Below, piece by piece: positions 26,835 through 35,464 of a stretch of 64,000 nt of DNA. The notes beneath the pieces were generated by a model. That model was given only the letters and a program-made list of their open reading frames with translations. It was not told the origin of the DNA and did not search any database. Both the position numbers and the translations under genes were made by a program. The stretch comes from Kocuria flava (GTDB lineage Bacteria > Actinomycetota > Actinomycetes > Actinomycetales > Micrococcaceae): positions 2,046,001 to 2,110,000 of the forward strand of contig NZ_CP013254.1 of assembly GCF_001482365.1 (NCBI RefSeq). The letters are read 5' to 3'. The number at the start of each line of letters is the position of its first letter. The first letter of the stretch is position 1.

Positions 26835-27554
26835 ATGGCCCCCATGACGTATTCAGGTGAGCGCGGCCAGCGGCTGGTCGACGACATCAACAAGGCCGGG
26901 TTCTACCCCCAGCTGGTGATCGACGTGGTGCAGGACTCCCTCGACGGGCGGTCCCCGGTCTCCCACCTCGTGCAGCTCGAGACCCACCTCGACCGCACCG
27001 AGGTGCACCGCCACATCACGGCGCTCGTGCTCGCCGAGGACGTCCTGCACGTCACCCACGTGGACGACGAGGAGTTCGACGAGAACGGCCGCGACGTGGT
27101 GGCGCGCGTGTCCACCGAGACGGTGGGCATCTCGCAGATCCGCTCGGTGACCCTCAGCTACTCCTACTACCAGCCGGCCAACTACCGCCCCGACAGCCCG
27201 ATCTCCGAGGTGACGCTCGCCATCGCGTGGACGGGCACCCTGCACGTGGACCTGACCCCCGCGGTGTGCGACGACCCGCAGTGCCAGGCCGACCACGGCT
27301 ACACGGGCACCGCCGCCCGCGAGGACATCGTCCTGCGGATCAGCGCGGAGGCCGACGGCCCGGCCGCGGTCGAGGGCGCCCGCGAGTTCGCCCGCACGCT
27401 GCGCCGGGCGAACCTGGCCCCGCTGACCAACGGCGCCCAGATCGCCCAGCCCGTCCACGCCCGCACGCCCGCGCCCCGCCGGGGCCCCACGGCCACCCCG
27501 CGGACCCGCTTCACCGACCGGTTCACCGGCCGGGACGGCGGCGCCGCCCGATGA
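26835..27554 (+). CDS. DUF5998 family protein
   Basis: A 239-aa soluble protein matching the actinobacterial DUF5998 family, function unknown. Landmarks are the N-terminal INKAGFYPQLVIDVVQD, the central HVTHVDDEEFDE and a CDDPQCQADHGYTG segment with two cysteines; the C-terminus is basic and disordered. ATG 26835 follows GGGGG; ATG 26844 (MTYSGER) is an alternative that fits the family N-terminus slightly better. Its stop overlaps the start of the next gene (ATGA), so the two are translationally coupled. Confidence 0.85.
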   Translation: MAPMTYSGERGQRLVDDINKAGFYPQLVIDVVQDSLDGRSPVSHLVQLETHLDRTEVHRHITALVLAEDVLHVTHVDDEEFDENGRDVVARVSTETVGISQIRSVTLSYSYYQPANYRPDSPISEVTLAIAWTGTLHVDLTPAVCDDPQCQADHGYTGTAAREDIVLRISAEADGPAAVEGAREFARTLRRANLAPLTNGAQIAQPVHARTPAPRRGPTATPRTRFTDRFTGRDGGAAR

Positions 27555-28726
27555 GGGTCCTCGAGGAGCACCTGCCCGGTCTGCCCGAGGGCCTGCCCGC
27601 CCCGCCGCGCTACGGCACCCGCTCGGTCGCCGAGGTCCTCGGCTCCGCCGCCGCCTCGATCGGCGTGCCCGGGTTCACCGACGCGCTGGGGCTGCCGGCG
27701 GCGCGCCGCGTCGTCGTCGTGCTCGTGGACGGGCTCGGCCGCGCCCAGCTGCGCGCCCGGGCGGGCCACGCCCCGCTGCTGTCCGGGGCGCAGGCCCTCG
27801 GCACCCTCGACGCGGCGTTCCCGACGACGACGGCGGCGTCGCTGGCCTCCCTGGGCACGGGCACGCCCCCGGGCCGCCACGGGCTCGTCGGCTACGACGT
27901 GCTGGACCCGGCCCGGGACACGGTCGTCAACCAGCTCGGCGGCTGGGACCCCGAGGTGGACCCGGCCCGCTGGCAGCCGGTGCCCACCGTCCTGGAGCGC
28001 GCCGCCGAGCACGTCGACGTCGTCACGGTCAGCCGGCACCGGTTCGCCGGCTCGGGCCTGACGGGCGCGGCGCTGCGCGGGGGCCGCTTCGTGCCCGCGG
28101 ACGGGCCCGCCGCCCGGGTGAGCACCGCGCTCGACCAGCTCGCCCCCGGGCGGGAGAGCCTCGTCTACTTCTACTGGGACGAGCTGGACCGCACCGGCCA
28201 CGCCCGCGGCTGGGAGTCCACCGAGTGGACCGAGCAGCTCGAGGAGCTCGACGGGGCGCTGCGCCGGTTCGTGGCCCGCGTCCCCAAGGACACGACCGTG
28301 CTGGTCACCGGCGACCACGGCATGCTCGACGTCCCGTCCGCCGCCCGGGCCGACTACTCCGCGCTGCCGGGGCTGCTCGACGGGGTCCGGCACACCGCGG
28401 GCGAGCCGCGCGCGGTCCAGCTGCACCTCGAGCCCGGCCTCTCGGCCCGCGAGGCCGGGGACCTGGTCGCCGCCTGGCGCGAGCACTTCGGGTCGCGGAC
28501 CTGGCTCGTGACCCGGGAGGCGGCGCTGGCCGCCGGCTACTTCGGCCCGCCGGCGCAGGTCCGCGACGAGGTGCGCGGGCGGATCGGGGACCTGCTGGTC
28601 CTGGCACGGGAGCCGCTGGCGCTGTTCGACCTCCGGCGCCAGCCGGCCAGTGTCCTGGCGATGGTCGGCCAGCACGGCTCGCTGACCCGGGCCGAGCGCG
28701 AGGTCCCCCTGCTGCGCCTGGCCTGA
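27551..28726 (+). CDS. Alkaline-phosphatase-superfamily phosphodiesterase/pyrophosphatase
   Basis: A 391-aa member of the type I phosphodiesterase/nucleotide pyrophosphatase family. Metal-site motifs are VVVLVDGLGRAQL (first Asp), AAFPTTTAASLASLGTG (nucleophile Thr), YFYWDELDRTGHARG (Asp and His) and VLVTGDHGMLDVP (Asp-His). No signal peptide, so cytosolic; substrate unknown. Starts in an ATGA overlap with the DUF5998 gene. It converges on the next gene, with both stop codons inside a small palindrome at 28723-28737. Confidence 0.88.
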   Translation: MRVLEEHLPGLPEGLPAPPRYGTRSVAEVLGSAAASIGVPGFTDALGLPAARRVVVVLVDGLGRAQLRARAGHAPLLSGAQALGTLDAAFPTTTAASLASLGTGTPPGRHGLVGYDVLDPARDTVVNQLGGWDPEVDPARWQPVPTVLERAAEHVDVVTVSRHRFAGSGLTGAALRGGRFVPADGPAARVSTALDQLAPGRESLVYFYWDELDRTGHARGWESTEWTEQLEELDGALRRFVARVPKDTTVLVTGDHGMLDVPSAARADYSALPGLLDGVRHTAGEPRAVQLHLEPGLSAREAGDLVAAWREHFGSRTWLVTREAALAAGYFGPPAQVRDEVRGRIGDLLVLAREPLALFDLRRQPASVLAMVGQHGSLTRAEREVPLLRLA

Positions 28727-28733
28727 GCCGGGC

Positions 28734-29522
28734 TCAGTCCCGGGCGTTTATGCCGGGCCCGTCCTCGCCGGCCTGCCGGGCGGGGTCCTGTGCGTCCGCG
28801 TCCTGTTCGTCCGCGTCCGGGGCGTCCTCGCCGCCCGCCCCGGGGGGCTCCTCCTCGGCGCCCCCGGCCGGGGACGTCGCCGGCGGGGCCGTCGGCTCCT
28901 CCGGCGCCGGGGGCGGCGGCGCCGGGGCGGGCGGCGCGGGCGCGGGCACCGGGGCGGGTGCCGGCGGGGGCGCCGGTGCCGGCACCACGGGCGCCGGCTC
29001 GGGCACGGGCGGCGGCGCCGGGGCCGGCTGCGGCGGCACGTACGGCGCGGGGGCGACCGGCTCCGGGGTCGGGCTCGGCGTGGGGGTCGGGGTGGCCGTG
29101 CGCGTGCGCGCAGGCGTCGGCGAGGGCGTGGGGGACGGCGCGGTGGTCACCTCCGGGGCGGGGACGAACTCCGCCTCCCGCCCGGCGCCGAAGAGGTCGC
29201 GGCCGACGCCGCCGAGGTACAGTGCCCCGAGCCCGGCCAGCAGCACGAGCACGACCGCTCCGGCCACCAGCCCGGCGACGAGCCCTCCGGGGACGGGGGC
29301 CTCCGGTGTCCCCGCGTGCGGGGCCGCGGCCGCGGGACCGGAGGACGGCGGCGCGGCGGCGGGGGACCGGTCGGCGTCCTCGTCGACCGCGCCCAGCCCG
29401 CCGAGCAGGTCCAGGCCCTGGTCGGCGTCGGCGGCGCCCGCCGCCCGCCCGGGTGCGGCCGGTCCCGGCGAGGCGTCGAAGTCGTCCTCCCCGAAGAGAT
29501 CGTCCTGGATGGAATTGGCCAT
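28734..29522 (-). CDS. Proline-rich single-pass membrane protein
   Basis: A 262-aa protein of unknown function. An acidic cytoplasmic head (MANSIQDDLFGEDDFD...) is followed by a membrane helix at about 95-117, then a long extracytoplasmic tail of Pro/Ala/Thr repeats (SPTPSPTP-type and APAPP-type) and an acidic end. It lies directly downstream of sepH on the same strand, which could suggest a cell-envelope or division role, but that is only context. ATG start with AGGGG about 10 nt upstream. Confidence 0.75.
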   Translation of the reverse strand: MANSIQDDLFGEDDFDASPGPAAPGRAAGAADADQGLDLLGGLGAVDEDADRSPAAAPPSSGPAAAAPHAGTPEAPVPGGLVAGLVAGAVVLVLLAGLGALYLGGVGRDLFGAGREAEFVPAPEVTTAPSPTPSPTPARTRTATPTPTPSPTPEPVAPAPYVPPQPAPAPPPVPEPAPVVPAPAPPPAPAPVPAPAPPAPAPPPPAPEEPTAPPATSPAGGAEEEPPGAGGEDAPDADEQDADAQDPARQAGEDGPGINARD

Positions 29523-29618
29523 GCCGTGCAGCCCCTGACGCGGTCTCGTCCTGTGCCGGGCGCGCCAGGTGGGGGAGCGCGCGGGTGCGGGGCCGCGGCG
29601 CGGTCCCCTGCTGGGTGC

Positions 29619-29624
29619 ACTGTA
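29619..29624 (-). promoter_or_regulatory. -10 hexamer of the proline-rich protein gene
   Basis: TACAGT on the minus strand in the 224-bp gap after sepH, giving a leader of about 90 nt. It implies expression partly independent of sepH. Confidence 0.35.
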
Positions 29625-29746
29625 GCGCGCCGTCGGCCCGGGACCCGGCAGGGCGCGCGCTGCCGGGCGGTGCCCGCGGGGCCCGGTGCCCGGCGGGGCC
29701 GGGCCGCGGGCGGGGTCGGAGCGGACCGCCCGGGAAGCTGCCGGGG

Positions 29747-30976
29747 CTACTGGTCCGAGGAGCTCCCGAAGACGATCTCGTCCCAGCTGGGGACGGAGGA
29801 GCGGGCGGAGCGGCGGGACTTGCCGGTGCGGTTGCGCGGGCGCGGCCGCGCGGGGGAGCCGTCGTCCCCGGGGTCCGTGCCCGTGCCGCCGTCGGCCGGT
29901 CCGTCCTCGCCGCCGGGCCGCGGACCGGCGGGCGTGGGCGCGTCCTCGGCCTCCGGCGCCTGGCCGGCACCGTCCGCCCCGGTCCCGGCCGCGGAGGACT
30001 CCTCCGGCCCGGGGACGGAGGGCTGCGCCCCGGGTGCGGCCCCGGGCTCGGCGGGGCGGGGCGGGGCCGCGGGGCCGGCCGGGGCCGGGAACTCGGTGGC
30101 CGGCTGGTAGGGGCGGTCGAAGACCGGCAGGTCCTCCGGGGCGGCCAGCGGGCGCGGCCGGCGCTCGGAGCGGCCCATCCCGCGGCCGAGCAGCTCGGCG
30201 AGGGCGTCGTCGCCCTCCTCGTCCTCGCCGATGCGCTGCCCGCGGCGGGACTGCAGGACGTCGAGCAGCTCGTCCGCCTCCACGGCGGGGCGGCGCAGCG
30301 GCGCCGGGGCGGTGTCCGCGCCGCCGGGCAGCACGCCGAGTGCGGCCGCGACGGGGGTGTCCGGGCGCGGGGGCTCCGTGAGCGCCTCGGCCCACGCGTT
30401 GGCCGGGCGGACGCTCTGGTTGGCCGGGTTGTACAGCCACTCCGCGGGGGGCTCCTCGCCGGGCCCGGCCGCGGGGTCGTCGACGGCGAAGCGGGCCACG
30501 ACCGTCCACAGCTGGTCCTCGCGCTGCCACGAGTCCCACTCCAGGCTCCCGGGGTCCACCCCGAGCTGGCCCGCGCGGTGGGCGACGGCCCGGCCCAGGG
30601 TCAGGGGCTCGCCCTCGAAGACGGAGTGGTATCCGCGGTGGGCGGTGGGGTCGTCGATCTCCACCTTCTGGGCCTCGGTGGCCACGTGGGCGCGCTCGGC
30701 GAGGATGGGCCACTCGTAGCGGCGGACCCGGGCGGCCTCCCACCCGCTCTCGGCGACGATCTCCTCCACGGTGGCCCCGGCGCGGAACCGGGCCTGGATC
30801 TCGCGGGGACCGAACTGTCCTGCGCCGCGGGGCCGGCCCCCCGGCAGCCGGCGGGCGCGCTGCACCGCGAGGCGCAGCTCCTGGTCGATCCGCAGGAGGC
30901 GGCGCGTGCCCGTCCCGTCCTCGAGGACGAGGTGCTCGCCGTCGTCGTGCACGCCTGCCAGGCGCAGCTGCTCCAT
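29747..30976 (-). CDS. sepH: Septation protein SepH (DUF3071)
   Basis: A 409-aa protein. The conserved N-terminal DUF3071 domain (about 1-170) contains a helix-turn-helix (REIQARFRAGATVEEIVAES) and ends around RAVAHRAGQLGVDPGSLEWDSW. The rest is a long Pro/Ala/Gly-rich disordered region with a short conserved C-terminal tip (SSVPSWDEIVFGS). SepH of Streptomyces binds FtsZ and stimulates filament assembly at septa. Start ATG 30976 is chosen because GGAGG lies 9 nt upstream; the ATG three codons earlier directly abuts GGAGG. Confidence 0.9.
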   Translation of the reverse strand: MEQLRLAGVHDDGEHLVLEDGTGTRRLLRIDQELRLAVQRARRLPGGRPRGAGQFGPREIQARFRAGATVEEIVAESGWEAARVRRYEWPILAERAHVATEAQKVEIDDPTAHRGYHSVFEGEPLTLGRAVAHRAGQLGVDPGSLEWDSWQREDQLWTVVARFAVDDPAAGPGEEPPAEWLYNPANQSVRPANAWAEALTEPPRPDTPVAAALGVLPGGADTAPAPLRRPAVEADELLDVLQSRRGQRIGEDEEGDDALAELLGRGMGRSERRPRPLAAPEDLPVFDRPYQPATEFPAPAGPAAPPRPAEPGAAPGAQPSVPGPEESSAAGTGADGAGQAPEAEDAPTPAGPRPGGEDGPADGGTGTDPGDDGSPARPRPRNRTGKSRRSARSSVPSWDEIVFGSSSDQ

Positions 30977-31067
30977 GCTGTTCATCCTCCGGTGGGTCTG
31001 TGGGGTGCGCCGCGGCGGTCGGCGGGGCGGCAACGGGCCGACGGCGTGCTCCCCGCGCGGCGCCCCC

Positions 31068-31073
31068 ATCCTA
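31068..31073 (-). promoter_or_regulatory. -10 hexamer of sepH
   Basis: TAGGAT on the minus strand about 90 nt before the sepH ATG, in the 290-bp divergent region shared with the DUF4193 gene. Confidence 0.4.
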
Positions 31074-31266
31074 CTGGCCGGAGCGCGGGCCGGAAGGGGC
31101 CGTGCGGCACGGTCCGGGAGCCGTTCCGGGGCGTGCTCCGGGGCGGTCGCCACGGTTGGATTTTTGACCCCGTTTGGTGAACAATCTACGCGATACAGGG
31201 CCGGGCGGGCCTCTCCGACGCCCCGCCGGAGCCCATCCCCGGACCCATTGGAGCAAAGACCTCACC

Positions 31267-31566
31267 ATGGCCACAGATTACGACGCGCCGCGCAAGCAGG
31301 ACGACGAGCTCAAGGAGGACTCGATCGAGGAGCTGCAGACGCGCCGCAGCGACTCGCAGTCGGGCAGCGTCGACGAGGACGAGGCGGCCGCGGCCGAGAG
31401 CTTCGAGCTGCCGGGGGCCGACCTGTCCAACGAGGAGCTCTCCGTGGTCGTCCTGCCCGCGCAGGAGGACGAGTTCACCTGCGGCTCCTGCTTCCTGGTG
31501 CGCCACCGCTCGCAGATCGCCGAGGAGAAGAACGGCGTGAAGTACTGCGTCGAGTGCGTGGGCTGA
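31267..31566 (+). CDS. DUF4193 family protein
   Basis: A 99-aa acidic protein of the actinobacterial DUF4193 family, function unknown. The first two thirds are Asp/Glu/Ser-rich. The C-terminus carries two CxxC pairs (FTCGSCFLVRHRSQIA and KYCVECVG), a likely zinc site. ATG chosen because the family sequence MATDYDAPRK starts there; a weak GGAG is upstream. The AT-richer stretch at 31155-31195 (with TTGACC at 31164) is the probable promoter, though I cannot place the -10. Confidence 0.9.
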   Translation: MATDYDAPRKQDDELKEDSIEELQTRRSDSQSGSVDEDEAAAAESFELPGADLSNEELSVVVLPAQEDEFTCGSCFLVRHRSQIAEEKNGVKYCVECVG

Positions 31567-31613
31567 GACCCCGACGCGCTCCCCGGGCGGCCCTCCGCGG
31601 GCCGGTGCGCCAC

Positions 31614-31651
31614 GAGAACCCCGCCGCGACGGACGTCGCGGCGGGGGTCTC
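31614..31651. terminator. Terminator between DUF4193 and DUF3093 genes
   Basis: A 17-bp stem with a single mismatch around loop GGAC, between two convergent genes; it can serve both. Confidence 0.75.
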
Positions 31652-31714
31652 GTCCTGCACGGGGCCTGCACGGGGGGCCGTCCGGGCCGGCCCGGCCGCC
31701 CTGGGCCCGGTCGC

Positions 31715-32218
31715 TCAGGGGCCGGTGAGGACCTCGACGAGCCGCTCGGGGTGGCGGGTGGAGGTCAGCCAGTAGGGGGTCGGGTCGACGGGGTCGGTGA
31801 TGCGGATCCGCACCAGCGGTCCCACGGAGGCGCGGAAGTTCATGTAGGCGCGCCCGTCGAGCTCCGGGCCGCGCACCCGGCGCACGTCGTCGCCGCGGAA
31901 GGCCTCCGCCTCGCCGACGAAGCGGCGCTCGATGCGGGCCCGCCCCACCTGGAGGTGCTCGTCCGTGACGACGATCGAGCGGCTCGAGGTGACGAGCAGG
32001 ACACCGGCGCCGCCGGCGGCGACGACCGCGGCCACGACGGCGACGACCATGTCGATGGGGGCCAGCGAGACGAGCACGACGACCCCGGCGAAGAGCACGA
32101 GCAGCCACATCCACCACGCGGGGGTGAGGCGCTCCTCGTAGAGCACGCGTCCGGCGGAGGACGGGCGGGTGCGCGGGGCGTCGGCGGGACCGGGGCCGGA
32201 GGGTGCGGGGCGGGACAT
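31715..32218 (-). CDS. DUF3093 family membrane protein
   Basis: A 167-aa protein of the DUF3093 family. A Pro-rich N-terminus is followed by two adjacent membrane helices (about 34-53 and 57-78) and a PH-like soluble C-terminal domain (SIVVTDEHLQVGRARIERRF to YWLTSTRHPERLVEVL). Function unknown. It is consistently found next to dut in actinobacteria. ATG start without clear Shine-Dalgarno. Confidence 0.87.
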   Translation of the reverse strand: MSRPAPSGPGPADAPRTRPSSAGRVLYEERLTPAWWMWLLVLFAGVVVLVSLAPIDMVVAVVAAVVAAGGAGVLLVTSSRSIVVTDEHLQVGRARIERRFVGEAEAFRGDDVRRVRGPELDGRAYMNFRASVGPLVRIRITDPVDPTPYWLTSTRHPERLVEVLTGP

Positions 32219-32287
32219 GCCCCGATTCTCTCACGAGCACCGCACGACCTCTTCCGCCGCCCGCGCCGGGGCGGGGAGGGAGCGGGC

Positions 32288-32293
32288 TAGAGT
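32288..32293 (+). promoter_or_regulatory. -10 hexamer of dut
   Basis: TAGAGT 8 nt before the GTG of dut. The intervening GTGGGGCAC could act as a weak ribosome site, so leaderless translation is likely but not certain. Confidence 0.4.
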
Positions 32294-32301
32294 GGGGCAC
32301 T

Positions 32302-32784
32302 GTGAACGACCAGTCGACAGCCCACCGGCCGCCGGCCACCCGGAGCCCCCTCCGCGTGGCGCTGCAGGCCCTCGACCCCGACCTGCCCCCGCCCGCCTAC
32401 GCCCGGCCCGGCGACGCGGGTGCGGACCTGCGCTCGCGCGTGGACCTGGTCCTGGCCCCGGGCCGGCGCGCCCTCGTGCCGACCGGGATCGCCGTGGCCC
32501 TGCCGGAGGGCTACGCCGGCTTCGTCCACCCACGCTCGGGCCTGGCCGCCCGCCACGGCATCACCGTGGTCAACGCCCCGGGGACGGTGGACGCCGGCTA
32601 CCGGGGCGAGATCATGGTCACCCTGCTCAACACCGACGCGGAGCAGCCCTTCGAGGTGCGCCGCGGCGACCGCATCGCCCAGCTGGTGGTGCAGCGCGTG
32701 GAGCAGGCGCAGTTCGAGGTGGTCGCCGACCTGCCGGTCTCCGCGCGCGGCGCCGCGGGCTTCGGCTCCAGCGGCACCGCCTGA
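32302..32784 (+). CDS. dut: dUTP diphosphatase
   Basis: Trimeric dUTPase that hydrolyses dUTP to dUMP and keeps uracil out of DNA, 160 aa. The five family motifs are visible: DAGADLRS, PRSGLAARHGI, GTVDAGYRGEI, RRGDRIAQLVV and the flexible GAAGFGSSGTA at the C-terminus. Start is GTG. It heads a probable run with DUF3710, the OB-fold gene and DUF3159. Confidence 0.96.
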   Translation: MNDQSTAHRPPATRSPLRVALQALDPDLPPPAYARPGDAGADLRSRVDLVLAPGRRALVPTGIAVALPEGYAGFVHPRSGLAARHGITVVNAPGTVDAGYRGEIMVTLLNTDAEQPFEVRRGDRIAQLVVQRVEQAQFEVVADLPVSARGAAGFGSSGTA

Positions 32785-32882
32785 GGACACCCCCCGCACC
32801 CGGTCCCGCCGGCGCCCCGCGAGGGCGCGGCGGACCGGCCCAGGAGCCGGCACCCGCTGCCGGCGGAGGAGCAACGAAGAAC

Positions 32883-33569
32883 ATGTTCGGTCGCAAGAAG
32901 AAGCAGCCGGTCACCGGCGCCGCCGACCCGGCCCCCGCCGCGCCCGAGCCCGCGGACGGGCGCGAGGACCCGCAGGGCCCGCGCGACGTCGCCCGGGTGC
33001 CGGACCGCGAGGGCTACCTCGACCTCGGGGCGCTGCTCGTGAAGCCGCGCCCGGGACTGGGCGTGCGCCTGGAGATCGACGAGCGCAGCCAGCGCCCGCG
33101 GGCCGTCGCCCTCGACCTCGGCGGCGGCTCCGTGCAGGTCCAGGCCTTCGCCGCGCCCCGCTCCGAGGGGCTGTGGGACGAGGTGCGCCGCGAGCTCGTC
33201 CAGTCCCTGCGCGAGGGCGAGGGCGAGCCCACGGTGGAGGAGGGCCCCTTCGGCCTCCAGGTGCTCACCCGCTTCCCCGCGACCGCCTCGGACGGCACGC
33301 GCGGCTACCGCCTGGCCCGCTTCGTGGGCGTGGACGGACCGCGCTGGTTCGTGCGCGCCGTGTTCACGGGCACTGCCGCGGTGGCCGACGAGGCCGCGGA
33401 GCTCGAGGAGGTCGTGCGCGAGCTCGTGGTCGTGCGCGGCGAGGACCCCATGCCCCCGCGCGACCTCATCCCGCTCACCGTCCCCGAGGGCGCGGTGCGC
33501 CGCCCGGCCGGGGAGGAGCCCCCGGCGGCACCGCCCCGGCGCGGGCCCGAGATCACGGAGATCGGCTGA
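32883..33569 (+). CDS. DUF3710 family protein
   Basis: A 228-aa protein of the DUF3710 family, function unknown. A basic start (MFGRKKKQ) leads into an Ala/Pro-rich stretch, then the conserved domain from about residue 50 (LGALLVKPRPGLGVRLEID) to RDLIPLTVPEG near 200. No membrane segment. It lies between dut and the OB-fold gene, with only 3 bp to the latter, so they are cotranscribed. Confidence 0.88.
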   Translation: MFGRKKKQPVTGAADPAPAAPEPADGREDPQGPRDVARVPDREGYLDLGALLVKPRPGLGVRLEIDERSQRPRAVALDLGGGSVQVQAFAAPRSEGLWDEVRRELVQSLREGEGEPTVEEGPFGLQVLTRFPATASDGTRGYRLARFVGVDGPRWFVRAVFTGTAAVADEAAELEEVVRELVVVRGEDPMPPRDLIPLTVPEGAVRRPAGEEPPAAPPRRGPEITEIG

Positions 33570-33572
33570 GCC

Positions 33573-33977
33573 GTGACCGTCCTGCACCGCACCGCCGACC
33601 TGCCCGCGACGACGGGCGGGACCGGCGCGATCGACGTCGTCACCGAGGCGCCGGTGTGCGCCGCCGACCTCGACCCCGCCGTGGCAGGGCGCGCCCGGCG
33701 CCGCCGCGTGATGGCCAGCGGCCTCGTCCAGGAGGTCACCGTGCCCCCCGCCTCGGGCGCGCAGAACTACACCGCGCTGCTCGTGCCCGAGTGCGCCCCG
33801 GGCGAGGGCCCCGGCCGGGCCCGCCCCCTGCGGCTGGTCTGGCAGGGTCAGCGGCAGGTCCCCGGCGTGGGGGCCGGCACCCGGCTGCGCTGCGTGGGCG
33901 TGGTGAGCTTCCGCGACGGCCGGCCCACGATCTTCAACCCCCGCTACGAGATCATCGCCAAGCAGGTCAGCAGATAG
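33573..33977 (+). CDS. OB-fold nucleic-acid-binding protein
   Basis: A 134-aa protein with an OB-fold-like core (GLVQEVTVPPASGAQNYTALLV ... GTRLRCVGVVSFRDGRPTIFNPRYEI, shortened here), like the anti-codon-type domain proteins found beside DUF3159 in actinobacteria. Probably binds nucleic acid; partner unknown. Start is GTG 3 bp after the DUF3710 stop. Confidence 0.82.
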   Translation: MTVLHRTADLPATTGGTGAIDVVTEAPVCAADLDPAVAGRARRRRVMASGLVQEVTVPPASGAQNYTALLVPECAPGEGPGRARPLRLVWQGQRQVPGVGAGTRLRCVGVVSFRDGRPTIFNPRYEIIAKQVSR

Positions 33978-34041
33978 GCAGGTGCCCCATGCGGCAGACC
34001 CTCCCCGCGCCCACCGACGAGCCGACGGACCGGGTCCCCCG

Positions 34042-34758
34042 GTGAGCGGCGAGCGGGCCCCCGGGCCGGAGCGCCCCGGGCGCGACGACGTCGAGCGCTC
34101 GGTCGCGGCCTACGCGGCCCGCTCCGGCATGCGCCGCCGCGACGACGGCCAGCTCGACGTCCTGCACGCCGTGGGCGGCTGGCGGGGGCTGGCCGAGACC
34201 GTCCTGCCGGGGCTCGTCTTCCTCGTCGTGCTCCTGGTCGGCGGCGCCCTGGGTCCGGCGCTCACCGCCTCCCTGGGGGCCGCCGGGGTGTTCACGGTCC
34301 TGCGCCTGCTCCAGCGGCAGAGCCTGGTGCAGGCGCTGTCGGGGTTCGTGGGGGTGGCCGTGTGCGCCCTGTTCGCCCGCGCCACGGGCGAGGCCCTCGA
34401 CTACTACGTGCCCGGCTTCTGGATCAACGCCGCCTGGTTCCTCGGCCTCGGGGTCTCCCTGGCGGTGGGGTGGCCGCTGCTGGGGGTCTTCTACGGGTTC
34501 GTGCGCGGGGAGGGCACCGAGTGGCGGGCCGTGCCGGTGCGCCGGCGCGCCTACCGGGTGGCCACGCTCATGCTCATGGGCATGTTCGCGGCGCGGCTGC
34601 TCGTGCAGGTCCCGCTCTACCTCGCCGAGAACCTCACCGGGCTGGGCGTGGCCCGGATCGGAATGGGCGTGCCGCTGTACGCGCTCACCCTGTGGCTCGC
34701 GTGGCTGGTCTCGCGGCCGCCGGAGCAGATCGCCGCCGAGGAGCAGGACGGGATCTGA
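34042..34758 (+). CDS. DUF3159 family membrane protein
   Basis: A 238-aa integral membrane protein of the DUF3159 family with several hydrophobic helices (about 55-85, 90-110, 120-165 and 190-230). Function unknown; related proteins sit next to TrkA-type genes in many actinobacteria. Start chosen is GTG 34042, which overlaps as GTGA the stop of an 18-codon reading frame beginning at ATG 33989. An in-frame GTG at 33982 would add 20 residues. Confidence 0.82.
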   Translation: MSGERAPGPERPGRDDVERSVAAYAARSGMRRRDDGQLDVLHAVGGWRGLAETVLPGLVFLVVLLVGGALGPALTASLGAAGVFTVLRLLQRQSLVQALSGFVGVAVCALFARATGEALDYYVPGFWINAAWFLGLGVSLAVGWPLLGVFYGFVRGEGTEWRAVPVRRRAYRVATLMLMGMFAARLLVQVPLYLAENLTGLGVARIGMGVPLYALTLWLAWLVSRPPEQIAAEEQDGI

Positions 34759-34768
34759 CCCGCGCGGC

Positions 34769-35464
34769 TCACCCCTGCGGGGCCGGGTCCTCGTGGGGGC
34801 GCCGGTCGGCGGTCGTGAACATCGCCCGCAGCTGCGCCTCGCCCTCGGCGCTGGAGACGAAGAACAGCTGGTCGGCGCCCTCGAGGACGTCGTCGCCCGA
34901 GGGGGTGACGGGCACGCCGTCGCGCAGGATCGCCACGAGCGAGACGTCCGGGGGCCACGGCACCTGGGAGACCATCGTGGCGATCACCGGGTGCTCGTGG
35001 GGGACCGTGTAGGCCGACAGCGAGGCCCCGCCCGTCTGCAGGGTCAGCAGCCGCACGACGTCGCCGACCTCGACGGCCTCCTCGACGAGCGCGGTCATCA
35101 GCCGCGGCGTCGACACGGCGACGTCCACGCCCCAGGCGTCGTCGAAGAGCCATTCGTTCTTGGGGTTGTTCACCCGCCCGACGGTGCGCGGCACCCCGAA
35201 CTCGCTGCGCGCCAGCAGGGACACCACGAGGTTCGCCTTGTCGTCCCCGGTGGCGGCCACGACGACGTCGGTGTCCTCCAGCCCGCCCTCGCGCAGCGTC
35301 GAGAGCTCGCAGGCGTCGCCGATGATCCACTGGGCCCCGCGCAGGTCCGAGCGCCCGATCACCTCGGGCTTCTCGTCGAAGATCACGACCTCGTGGCCGT
35401 GGGACAGCAGCTCCCGGGCGATCGAGGCGCCCACGGCGCCCGCGCCCACCACGACCACCCGCAT
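34769..35464 (-). CDS. TrkA-type potassium transport regulator CeoB-like
   Basis: A 231-aa RCK protein. The N-terminal Rossmann domain (MRVVVVGAGAVGASIAREL, DVVVAATGDDKANLVVSLLA) binds NAD(H) or nucleotide. The C-terminal RCK_C part (DVSLVAILRDGVPVTPSGDDVL) is the usual ligand domain. It forms a pair with the next gene through an ATGA overlap. Such CeoB/CeoC pairs regulate K+ transporters; the divergent KimA-like permease is the likely target. Confidence 0.9.
   Translation of the reverse strand: MRVVVVGAGAVGASIARELLSHGHEVVIFDEKPEVIGRSDLRGAQWIIGDACELSTLREGGLEDTDVVVAATGDDKANLVVSLLARSEFGVPRTVGRVNNPKNEWLFDDAWGVDVAVSTPRLMTALVEEAVEVGDVVRLLTLQTGGASLSAYTVPHEHPVIATMVSQVPWPPDVSLVAILRDGVPVTPSGDDVLEGADQLFFVSSAEGEAQLRAMFTTADRRPHEDPAPQG

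Noticed and set aside
20006..26893. A 2295-codon minus-strand open frame spanning several genes
   Set aside because: Only the parC part (to 22504) has family similarity. The rest is antisense to the GNAT/synthetase and kinase genes, and such frames are common when GC is this high.
31164..31169. TTGACC before the DUF4193 gene as a promoter
   Set aside because: No suitable -10 at the right distance, although the region is AT-richer than its surroundings; left unassigned.
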